Shown here one piece after another: positions 1 through 6,534 of a stretch of DNA of 64,000 nucleotides. Origin of the DNA: Aestuariibius insulae (lineage in GTDB: Bacteria; Pseudomonadota; Alphaproteobacteria; Rhodobacterales; Rhodobacteraceae); assembly GCF_040783535.2 (NCBI RefSeq), contig NZ_JBFONW020000007.1, forward strand, positions 124,001-188,000, in the 5' to 3' direction. A program made the position numbers and the translations under genes. Every line of letters starts with the position of its first letter. Positions within the stretch are counted from its first letter, which is position 1. Below the pieces are notes generated by a model. That model made no database searches, had not been told where the DNA came from, and worked only from the letters and a program-made list of their open reading frames with translations.

Positions 1-352
1 GATCTCCTTGCCGTCCTTGAACCTCAAGAAGGGTTTTCACAAGCATACAGGCATGAGCCGCTCCAAACGGCCGAGACCCGGCAAAGCTCAGAACATGGGC
101 TTTCAAAGTGCCGAGGGGCCCATTCTCCTTTGCAAGTCCATCCAGCCGCTTTGCGCCGTCCGCCGCATAGATATCCAAGGTTTCGGCGTAAAGAGCGTCT
201 TTTGAACCGAATGCGGCGTAAAAGCTGCCCGGTCGTACACCGAGCGTGAGCTCCAGATCTTTCAGTGACGTGCCCGCCCAACCTTGTCGCCAAAACAGGT
301 CCCGCGCGCGGGTCACAAGGTCGTCGCGGTCGAATGAAGCGGTGCGAACCAT
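1..352 (-). CDS. TetR/AcrR-family transcriptional regulator (3' end outside window)
   Basis: Reading leftward from an ATG at 352, the first 117 residues begin MVRTASFDRDDLVTRARDLF and continue into a classic TetR helix-turn-helix (TSLKDLEL...PGSFYAAFGSKDALYAE, residues about 32-60). The C-terminal ligand domain is only partly present because the gene runs off the left edge. It is divergent from the AhpD-like gene at 449, and the 96-bp gap holds a palindrome at 391-408, so repression of itself and of that neighbour is a reasonable inference. The ligand cannot be read from the sequence. Confidence 0.85.
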   Translation of the reverse strand, partial: MVRTASFDRDDLVTRARDLFWRQGWAGTSLKDLELTLGVRPGSFYAAFGSKDALYAETLDIYAADGAKRLDGLAKENGPLGTLKAHVLSFAGSRPFGAAHACMLVKTLLEVQGRQGD

Positions 353-390
353 GCCAATCTCACAATCTTGATCGTTTGCTCAACTTTAAA

Positions 391-408
391 CTTGAGTGAT
401 CGCTCAAG
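391..408. promoter_or_regulatory. Candidate TetR operator palindrome
   Basis: CTTGAGTGATCGCTCAAG is an 18-bp inverted repeat with one mismatched base pair, centred on GATC. A weaker related half-site (CTTGATCG...GCTCAA) lies just upstream at 367-383. It sits between the divergent TetR and AhpD-like genes. The size and symmetry fit a TetR dimer site; binding is inferred. Confidence 0.6.
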
Positions 409-448
409 CAAGGCGTATGAGTGTCTGGCAATCATATGAGGATTCACC

Positions 449-1006
449 ATGACCGACTTCCCGTCTCACGATCTCGATAGCGCTCCGGACGCTTCGAAGC
501 CACTTTTGGAAAATTCGCAGAAAGCCTTCGGACGTCTACCAGGATTGCACAAAGTCATGGCCGAGAGCCCGCAGGCGCTGGAAGGATACCAGCTGCTACA
601 CAAACTGTTCACCGAAACAGACTTCGACGCCGATGAAATGACGGTTGTCTGGCAAGCCATCAATGTGGAGCACGAGTGCCATTATTGCGTGCCCGCTCAT
701 ACCGGCATTGCCAAGCGGATGAAGGTCTCTGACGAAATCACGGAGGCCTTGCGCAACGAGACCAGCCTACCGTCACCTAAACTCGAAGCACTGCGGACTT
801 TCACACTCGCTATGCTGCGCGGTCGGGGCCACGTATCGGATGCCGAGATGACGGCGTTCTTCGATGCAGGCTATCGCCACCGCGCGGTGCTCGACGTTGT
901 GCTGGGCCTCGCGCAGAAGACGATGTCGAACTATATCAATCACGTCGCTGAAACGCCCCTTGATGAGCCGGTGAAGCCATTTGCCTGGCAGCGCAAGGCC
1001 GCCTGA
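449..1006 (+). CDS. Carboxymuconolactone decarboxylase / AhpD-like protein
   Basis: The 185-residue protein carries the AhpD-type redox motif with Cys77 and Cys80 followed by His84 (EHECHYCVPAH), which in this family acts as a thiol peroxidase or peroxidase-reducing centre. It has no signal peptide, so it should be cytosolic. The helical region after the motif (LPSPKLEALRTFTLAMLRGRG) matches the usual CMD fold. It is the likely target of the divergent TetR regulator at 352. True carboxymuconolactone decarboxylase activity is unlikely, since no aromatic-degradation genes are nearby; a role in oxidative or electrophile stress is more plausible. Confidence 0.85.
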   Translation: MTDFPSHDLDSAPDASKPLLENSQKAFGRLPGLHKVMAESPQALEGYQLLHKLFTETDFDADEMTVVWQAINVEHECHYCVPAHTGIAKRMKVSDEITEALRNETSLPSPKLEALRTFTLAMLRGRGHVSDAEMTAFFDAGYRHRAVLDVVLGLAQKTMSNYINHVAETPLDEPVKPFAWQRKAA

Positions 1007-1018
1007 AACGATGGAGCT

Positions 1019-1041
1019 GCGAGCGGGATGCACCCGCTCGC
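1019..1041 (+). terminator. Hairpin terminator after AhpD-like gene
   Basis: A perfect 9-bp G+C-rich stem (GCGAGCGGG / CCCGCTCGC) with a 5-nt loop lies 13 bp past the stop codon at 1006. There is no T-run, so intrinsic termination strength is uncertain. Confidence 0.5.
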
Positions 1042-1189
1042 GGCTTACACTGGCCTTCGCGCGGAGGCCGGTATCTGCGCGGCGCATCCGCTTTGCCCGC
1101 TATCGCTTTGAATTGCGGCTCATGATGGCGCGCTTCAATACGATTACCACCCAGGTTCGGAATGCGGGCGACTACGGATCGAGCAGCGC

Positions 1190-1567
1190 CTACGCGTCCT
1201 CCATCGGCCCACCGGCCTCTTTCCAGGATCCGACGCCGCCCACATTTGTGACGGATGTGAAGCCCAGATCCATCAGGGTTTTACCGGCCAGCGCGGCCTG
1301 TCCGCCTTTGCCGCAGACCAGGTAGAGATCCGCCTGGCGGTCCAGAGCCGGGTTGTGAAAGCCAAGATCGGGATCGGCTGCGAACTCCAGAAATCCCCGG
1401 GGAATACGCTGTGCGCCTGCAATGGTCCCTGACTTCGCGATATCGGCGCTGTCGCGCACGTCGATGAACGTGCCCGCGTCCTTTGCGTGAATGGCGATCG
1501 CCTCTTCGGTGGACAGCCGGGGAACGGTCGCGTTGGCTTCATCTAGAAGGTCCTGAGTGCTCTTCAT
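1190..1567 (-). CDS. Rhodanese-like domain protein
   Basis: The 125-residue single-domain rhodanese has the CDC25/rhodanese active-site loop with Cys85 (YLVCGKGGQAALA) and the upstream FIDVRDSADI signature. Such proteins transfer sulfane sulfur through the cysteine persulfide and are cytosolic. The start at 1567 was chosen because GAGGAG lies about 7 nt upstream; a longer reading frame from 1633 lacks a ribosome site and would run through the hairpin at 1594-1617. It lies downstream of the exported RidA gene on the same strand but is separated by that hairpin, so it may be transcribed separately. The physiological acceptor is unknown. Confidence 0.85.
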   Translation of the reverse strand: MKSTQDLLDEANATVPRLSTEEAIAIHAKDAGTFIDVRDSADIAKSGTIAGAQRIPRGFLEFAADPDLGFHNPALDRQADLYLVCGKGGQAALAGKTLMDLGFTSVTNVGGVGSWKEAGGPMEDA

Positions 1568-1593
1568 GTCGTGTCTCCTCTTCAAACGATGGC

Positions 1594-1617
1594 AGGGCCA
1601 GCGAATATGCTGGCCCT
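1594..1617 (-). terminator. Hairpin between ridA-like and rhodanese genes
   Basis: A perfect 9-bp stem (AGGGCCAGC / GCTGGCCCT) with a 6-nt loop lies 31 bp past the stop of the RidA-like gene. It probably ends or attenuates the hydrolase-RidA transcript. No T-run follows. Confidence 0.5.
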
Positions 1618-1648
1618 CCGATATCATGTTCAATGTCTTGGTATCGAC

Positions 1649-2143
1649 CTACTTGTAAGCGATCATCGTGACTTCGACCAAGATCGGTGCGCCGGATGTC
1701 CCGCCGGGCAGGGCGCTCGCCTCGATCGCAGCGCGAGCAGGCGGTGTGGCTCCTTCGCCCCAGTAGCTTCCGTAGACTTCGTTAAACGCGCCGTAATCGT
1801 CCATGTCAGCAAGAAAGACGGTCACCCGAACGGCGTCGTTGAAGTCGTAGCCAGCCTCGTCGAGAACGGCGCGGATGTTCTCCATCACGACCGTGGTCTG
1901 GTCGCGCAGGTCATCGTCGCCATCTTTGGCGTGATCCGGAACGGCACCATCCACATAGGCGATCTGGCCAGACACGTAGAGAAAACCGTTGTCGGTCAGA
2001 AGACCCGGAGAGTAAGGCGCGATCGGAACAATATCGGCCGGATAGACGCCGGTCCGAGCCTTTTGTGCCGCCGCCGGGGAAACGAAGGCGAACATTGCGG
2101 CGACTGCGCCGATAATCGGGCGGGATAAGATGCGGACGTTCAT
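1649..2143 (-). CDS. Exported RidA (YjgF/YER057c) family protein
   Basis: The 164-residue protein starts with a clear Sec signal peptide (hydrophobic PIIGAVAAMFAF, cleavage near AAAQK, residue 27) and then a complete RidA domain. The RidA catalytic arginine is present in PARAAIEASALP, and the conserved Glu near the end (LVEVTMIAYK) is kept, so imine/enamine deaminase activity is possible. RidA is normally a cytosolic enzyme; the signal peptide places this one in the periplasm. Its start overlaps the stop of the upstream hydrolase by 4 nt (ATGA), so the two are translationally coupled. Confidence 0.88.
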   Translation of the reverse strand: MNVRILSRPIIGAVAAMFAFVSPAAAQKARTGVYPADIVPIAPYSPGLLTDNGFLYVSGQIAYVDGAVPDHAKDGDDDLRDQTTVVMENIRAVLDEAGYDFNDAVRVTVFLADMDDYGAFNEVYGSYWGEGATPPARAAIEASALPGGTSGAPILVEVTMIAYK

Positions 2144-2901
2144 CTGGCAGCCTCGATAATCATGTCAGCCACCACCTGCGGATAGGTGAGCATCGGGACA
2201 TGGCTGGTGTCCACCTCCACGGCCACGGCGTTCAACTTCCCAACTTGCGCGCGCTGGATGTCGGTCAGCGTCATGCGATCCTGAGTGGTGACGACGGCGA
2301 AGCTGGGCTTTTCCTTCCAGGCCGCTGTCGTAACGGGCGTGCCGAGCGCCTCGCTGTTGATAGGGCCCTGAGAGGCTGCGATCAGATCGATCTGCTCTGT
2401 AGGCAGGTCGAACGCGAAATGCTTCGCGACGCCCTCGTGACTGAGCCGGTAATATCCCGCCGCGTCCTTCTCTAGAAAGTCGAGACCGTCGGCATGCGGG
2501 AAATCGGCGGTATAGGTGCCAAGGGACTGACCTTCATCCGGCGCGAAGGCCGCGACATAGACGAGCGAGTGCACATCGTCACGCGCACCGGCCTCGGTGA
2601 TGACCATGCCGCCCCAGGAATGACCGACAAGCACGACTGGCCCTTCAAGCCGGTCGATGGCCCGCTCCGTCACGGCCACATCCGCCTCGAGTGAATTCAG
2701 GGGGATCTGGGCTGCGATAACGTTTAGTCCAGCCTCTTCAAGAAGCGGTGTAACCTGGTTCCAGGCTGATCCATCGGCAAAGGCACCATGGACAAGGACG
2801 ACCGATCTGGCCTCCAGATCCTGAGCGGTTGCGGTTGAGATACCGGCAATGAGGGACAGGCAAGCTGTCGACAGACCGGCGAGCAGAGTACGGGGAAGCA
2901 T
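2140..2901 (-). CDS. Exported alpha/beta-fold hydrolase (esterase-like)
   Basis: The 253-residue protein has a signal peptide (cleavage near TATAQ, residue 27), an HG oxyanion motif at 38-39 (VLVHGAFADGSAW), the nucleophile elbow GHSWGG with Ser95, and a C-terminal catalytic His near 234 (DTSHVPM). This matches the EstC/salicylate-esterase-like alpha/beta hydrolases. The AGGAG ribosome site lies before the ATG at 2901. It is the first gene of an operon with the exported RidA. The upstream MarR regulator and two palindromes in the promoter suggest induction by a small organic compound; the natural ester is not known. Confidence 0.87.
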   Translation of the reverse strand: MLPRTLLAGLSTACLSLIAGISTATAQDLEARSVVLVHGAFADGSAWNQVTPLLEEAGLNVIAAQIPLNSLEADVAVTERAIDRLEGPVVLVGHSWGGMVITEAGARDDVHSLVYVAAFAPDEGQSLGTYTADFPHADGLDFLEKDAAGYYRLSHEGVAKHFAFDLPTEQIDLIAASQGPINSEALGTPVTTAAWKEKPSFAVVTTQDRMTLTDIQRAQVGKLNAVAVEVDTSHVPMLTYPQVVADMIIEAAR

Positions 2902-2917
2902 AGAGATCTCCTATTTG

Positions 2918-2961
2918 GCTAGTGTACTAGCTATAAGTCACAAAGCTAGTGCGCTAGTCAA
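2918..2961 (-). promoter_or_regulatory. Promoter with two MarR-type operator palindromes
   Basis: On the minus strand, a -35-like TTGACT (2956-2961) and a -10-like TTATAG (2931-2936) are separated by 19 bp. Two related palindromes, CTAGTGTACTAG (2919-2930) and CTAGTGCGCTAG (2946-2957), overlie the region just downstream of the -10 and the spacer. This is where a repressor would block polymerase. The MarR gene just upstream is the obvious candidate binder. Confidence 0.6.
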
Positions 2962-2973
2962 ATGGGGTATGTC

Positions 2974-3435
2974 TCACTTCGTCGTGTTCGTAGTCTCTGC
3001 CATGGAGTTTCGGAGCGACCGGATACCCTCGAGCAAAGCCTTGGCATCTTGATCCGACACGCCAAGGGCGCATCCCAACCGATCGGGCATATCGATAGCA
3101 TGCGCGCGCATGGCATAACCGGTTTCGGTAAGGAAGACGTCCTGAGCGCGCGCGTCTATCTTGCTGCGCGCCTTCCGCACGAGATCCATTTTCTCGAGCC
3201 GCTGGATCAAGGGAGTTGCGGTCGCCCCCTCAAGCTCGAGGCGATCGGCGATTGCCTGAACGGTGATGCCGTCACTCTCCCACAGGACCAACATCGCCGC
3301 ATATTGCGGATATGTCAGCCCGAGATCTTCAAGCAGGCCGGCATACACTTTCGTAATCGCCCGAGACGTGGAGTAGAGGGCGAAGCAAAGCTGCTCTTCC
3401 AAAAGGGGCGCGGGTGCTTCAACGGCGTCGGACAT
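2974..3435 (-). CDS. MarR-family regulator, OhrR-like
   Basis: The 153-residue protein matches the organic-hydroperoxide sensor OhrR at its N-terminus (EEQLCFALYSTSRA, then LGLTYPQYAAMLVLWE), with the reactive cysteine at position 17. The winged helix (VQAIADRLELEGATATPLIQRLEK) and wing (KARSKIDARAQDVFLTETG) follow. OhrR represses peroxiredoxin-like Ohr until Cys is oxidised. No ohr gene is in the window; the adjacent genes are an exported hydrolase and RidA, so this one may have been recruited to another target. The twin palindromes at 2919-2957 are its likely site. Confidence 0.87.
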   Translation of the reverse strand: MSDAVEAPAPLLEEQLCFALYSTSRAITKVYAGLLEDLGLTYPQYAAMLVLWESDGITVQAIADRLELEGATATPLIQRLEKMDLVRKARSKIDARAQDVFLTETGYAMRAHAIDMPDRLGCALGVSDQDAKALLEGIRSLRNSMAETTNTTK

Positions 3436-4322
3436 CAGTTTGTATTCCCTAGGGCGCGAGCCTTATACACCTCGCGTCGATGGCGCTTCAACCCGAGGTG
3501 CGATTTAACGCGACATCCGATATGGTAAATCAAACACTCGCTATCTGGTGTCTTTACAACAATGCAGAACACCGGCCCCTTTAATGGCTGCAAGCGTCAG
3601 TTCTACGTGAAAGATCTGAGTACCGCTCTGGATACGACTACGATCAGGCCTTATTCGTGCCGCACTATTTAGGGGACGGGCGCGTCGCTGAACGATTGGA
3701 CGTGAGCGTGACTGTGCAGTACCCAATAACAGGACTGGCAGCCGACAATAATTGAGAGATGGGAAGACTTTGGTTTTCCCTTCTACGCGATCCAGCATCA
3801 GCCAGTACCGCTTCCGCCGGTGGAAGGAGACCGATAATGCGCGCTCACCTCAAAGCAGGCGGGAAAAAGCTGGGTTCCAACTAGAGCGCCGGGGCCTTCC
3901 CGTGAGTTCGCACTAACTATTCAGAGGGTGAGGAAGAAAACTACATTAACACGGAAATTCTTATCTAATTCGACGTAGGTCTATTGGGAAATTACGGTGC
4001 GCTGAGGCGGATCGGGTCGATTTGTCGCATGACCTTTGCGGTTGGCCCTCAAGACCGAGAAAAACATAGCAATTTTTCTTAAATTTTCGTGGCTTCTAAA
4101 CGCTCTGTTAAACCTTTGTCGGTTCCGATCCCCCGCGAGAGCGGCCAACTCCTTTTAGGTAGAATGAGTTGGTCTTTCTTCTGCCTATGGCTGTTCTTGC
4201 CCGATGAGGGTGGAAAAGTGAAGCAGTTTATTGATAAAGCTATGTTTTCCGAGGTGGTTTACCTTGTCGGACGTTCGCCAACTGACTATCGCGGAAGATC
4301 TCGAGTGACCGGAGGAGTGGTT
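3436..4322. other. Gene-poor, A+T-richer intergenic stretch
   Basis: This 887-bp stretch has no open frame with convincing codon use, no ribosome site followed by a plausible protein, and no tRNA or recognisable insertion-sequence end. It is visibly richer in A+T than the flanks, especially 3940-4320. An 85-codon minus-strand frame at 3541-3798 is of low complexity and resembles nothing I know. It may be a decayed remnant of horizontally acquired DNA. The last part should hold the promoter for the lipoprotein at 4323. Confidence 0.5.
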
Positions 4323-4928
4323 ATGAAACTAAGAACGATCGTGATGATGGGGGCGGCGCTGTTATTGGCGGCGTGTTCATCGACCTGGGTGACACGATAT
4401 GATCAATCGATCGATGAGGCGACGGCGCGCAGTTGGTCTTTCAGATCGGTGAATGTGAATGTTCCGCAAACCTTGACAGTGACGGACGAGAACCGGATCG
4501 CGCCGGAGGCCGATATCGTCTGGCACGGTGATGCGGCCGGGGATCGCAGGGCACAGGTGAAGGCAATCATGGAAGCCGGGCTCGAGCGCGGCGTGGCCGG
4601 TGTTCGCGGGTCCAAGCCTGTCACGCTGAATGTCACCGTGCAGCGCTTCCATGCCGTCACGCCCGCCGCTGTCGCACGGGCCCCCCAAGCGGTGCATGAT
4701 ATTGTCTACACGGCGCAGGTTCTGGATGCCCGCACCGGTGCACCCATCACTGAACCGATTGCGTTCCGCGCCGATCTTGAGGCCTTTACCGGCGAGCAGG
4801 CGGTGCAGGCGGCCGAGCAAGGCCAGACGCAGAAGGTGCGGATCGTCAACCACCTGGCGGCCGTTACTCAAGGCTGGCTGGGCATCGGACCGGATCAGCG
4901 CCGGACATTCAGCAGTCTCGGACGCTAG
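4323..4928 (+). CDS. Predicted lipoprotein (DUF6778-like)
   Basis: The 201-residue protein has a lipoprotein signal peptide with lipobox LLLAACSS, acylated Cys at about residue 19. The start at 4323 is supported by GGAGGAG about 7 nt upstream and by the signal peptide; the frame stays open further upstream but gives no signal sequence there. The mature part has alternating beta and alpha character (RSVNVNVPQTLTVTDEN, VTLNVTVQRFHAVTP) and resembles uncharacterised Rhodobacterales lipoproteins. No residue next to Cys favours inner-membrane retention, so outer-membrane anchoring is likely. Function unknown. Confidence 0.75.
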   Translation: MKLRTIVMMGAALLLAACSSTWVTRYDQSIDEATARSWSFRSVNVNVPQTLTVTDENRIAPEADIVWHGDAAGDRRAQVKAIMEAGLERGVAGVRGSKPVTLNVTVQRFHAVTPAAVARAPQAVHDIVYTAQVLDARTGAPITEPIAFRADLEAFTGEQAVQAAEQGQTQKVRIVNHLAAVTQGWLGIGPDQRRTFSSLGR

Positions 4929-4958
4929 GTCCGGCAAACAACCTGCAGGTTGCGAGGG

Positions 4959-4989
4959 GCCGATCCGCTGGATCGGCTCTTTCCTTTTG
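4959..4989 (+). terminator. Intrinsic terminator after lipoprotein gene
   Basis: An 8-bp perfect stem (GCCGATCC / GGATCGGC) with a 3-nt loop is followed by the T-rich tail TCTTTCCTTTT. It begins 31 bp past the lipoprotein stop codon. Confidence 0.8.
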
Positions 4990-5062
4990 AACCTGCTGGA
5001 TCGGTCCGTCTATCAAGCTGCTTGCTTGACGTGCCGGGACCCTGTCTCCAAAGCTCCGCCCT

Positions 5063-6511
5063 ATGTTCGACATTCGCCCTGTAGGATATGTCATCGGCCT
5101 GCTGGTCGCCGCCTTGGGCGCGACAATGCTGTTGCCGCTTGGCGTAGATCTGATTGCTGGAAACGGCGAATGGATCGTTTTCCTGCAATCCGGGATCGTC
5201 ACGGTTCTGGGCGGCAGCCTGATCGCTTTGGCCTGTTCGAACGGGGTCGGCGAAGGTCTGTCGATCCGGCAGACTTTCCTGCTGACTACAATCGTTTGGT
5301 TGATCCTGCCGGTTTTCGGCGCCTTGCCCCTGATATTGGGGGCGAGCGGCATGACCTTTACCGATGCCTTTTTCGAGGCGATGTCCGGGCTGACCACGAC
5401 CGGGTCAACGGTGATGACGGGGATTGGGGATTTGCCGGACGGGCTCAAGCTGTGGCGAGGCGTGCTGCAATGGTTGGGCGGGGTCGGCATTATCGTGGTC
5501 GCGATGGTATTCCTGCCCGAGCTGCGGGTCGGCGGGATGCAGATTTTCCGCACGGAGAGCTTTGATACGATGGGGAAGATCCTGCCACGGGCAGGGGAGA
5601 TCGCCAGCCGGATCTCGGTTATCTACTTGGGGCTGACCGCAGCCTGCGCGGCCTGCTACGGGCTTTCCGGGATGGGCTGGTTGGATGCAGTCACCCATGC
5701 CATGACGACCGTCGCGACAGGCGGTTTCGCGAATTATGACACTTCGTTCAGTGGCTTTTCAGCGGGCGCCGAATATGTTGCCGCCGTCTTCATGATCCTG
5801 GCCGCTTTGCCGTTCGTGCGGTATGTTCAGCTTCTTGCGGGCACCGCGCAGCCCATGTGGCGGGACCGGCAGATCCGGGGTTTTTTTCTGACGGCCTTCA
5901 TCCTTGTTACGGTCGTGTCGCTTTGGCTTGTTACGCGCTCCGAAAACTCGTTCGAATACGCTTTCCGCAAATCTCTGTTTAACGTCGTCTCGATCCTGAC
6001 GGGCACCGGTTATGCAAGTGACGACTACATGCGCTGGGGCGCCTTTCCTGTGGTCCTGTTCTTCTTCATCGGTCTAATCGGAGGCTGTGCGGGATCGACG
6101 GCGTGTTCGATCAAGATCTTCCGCTACCAGCTGCTTTTTGCATCGATCAAAACCCAGATCGAACGGATCCATTCCCCGTCGGGCATTTTCACGCCGCGCT
6201 ATGACGGACGGACAGTCAGCGACGATGTGCTCAACTCAGTGATGTCGTTCTTCTTCTTTTTCACGGTGACATTGGGCGTCGTGGCGGTGGCGCTGGGAAT
6301 GACGGGGCTCGATTTCATTACATCAGTATCGGGAGCGGCGACGGCGCTTGGCAATATCGGGCCCGGCCTTGGCTCCGAAATCGGGCCGGCCGGGAATTTT
6401 GCGGATCTGGGTGCGACTGCAAAATGGATCCTTGCCATCACCATGTTGATCGGACGGCTGGAGGTAATGGCTGTCTTCACCATCCTTACGGTTCAGTTCT
6501 GGCGCGATTGA
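5063..6511 (+). CDS. trkH: TrkH-family potassium uptake membrane protein
   Basis: This 482-residue inner-membrane protein is the pore subunit of a Trk K+ uptake system. It has the repeated membrane-P-loop-membrane units of the family, with P-loop signatures TTTGSTVMTGI, MTTVATGGFANYD, SILTGTGYAS and ALGNIGPGL, and the GCAGSTACSIKIFR segment typical of TrkH. Length is normal for the family. Trk pores usually need the cytosolic TrkA regulator, which is not in this window. There is no strong ribosome site before the ATG at 5063. It converges with the gene at 6535. Confidence 0.93.
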   Translation: MFDIRPVGYVIGLLVAALGATMLLPLGVDLIAGNGEWIVFLQSGIVTVLGGSLIALACSNGVGEGLSIRQTFLLTTIVWLILPVFGALPLILGASGMTFTDAFFEAMSGLTTTGSTVMTGIGDLPDGLKLWRGVLQWLGGVGIIVVAMVFLPELRVGGMQIFRTESFDTMGKILPRAGEIASRISVIYLGLTAACAACYGLSGMGWLDAVTHAMTTVATGGFANYDTSFSGFSAGAEYVAAVFMILAALPFVRYVQLLAGTAQPMWRDRQIRGFFLTAFILVTVVSLWLVTRSENSFEYAFRKSLFNVVSILTGTGYASDDYMRWGAFPVVLFFFIGLIGGCAGSTACSIKIFRYQLLFASIKTQIERIHSPSGIFTPRYDGRTVSDDVLNSVMSFFFFFTVTLGVVAVALGMTGLDFITSVSGAATALGNIGPGLGSEIGPAGNFADLGATAKWILAITMLIGRLEVMAVFTILTVQFWRD

Positions 6512-6534
6512 CGAGCTACTCTGCGAGAGCCTCG

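Noticed and set aside
3541..3798. An 85-codon minus-strand frame in the gene-free stretch
   Set aside because: No ribosome site, no recognisable domain and unlike coding composition for this genome. I could not support it as a gene or a transposase remnant.
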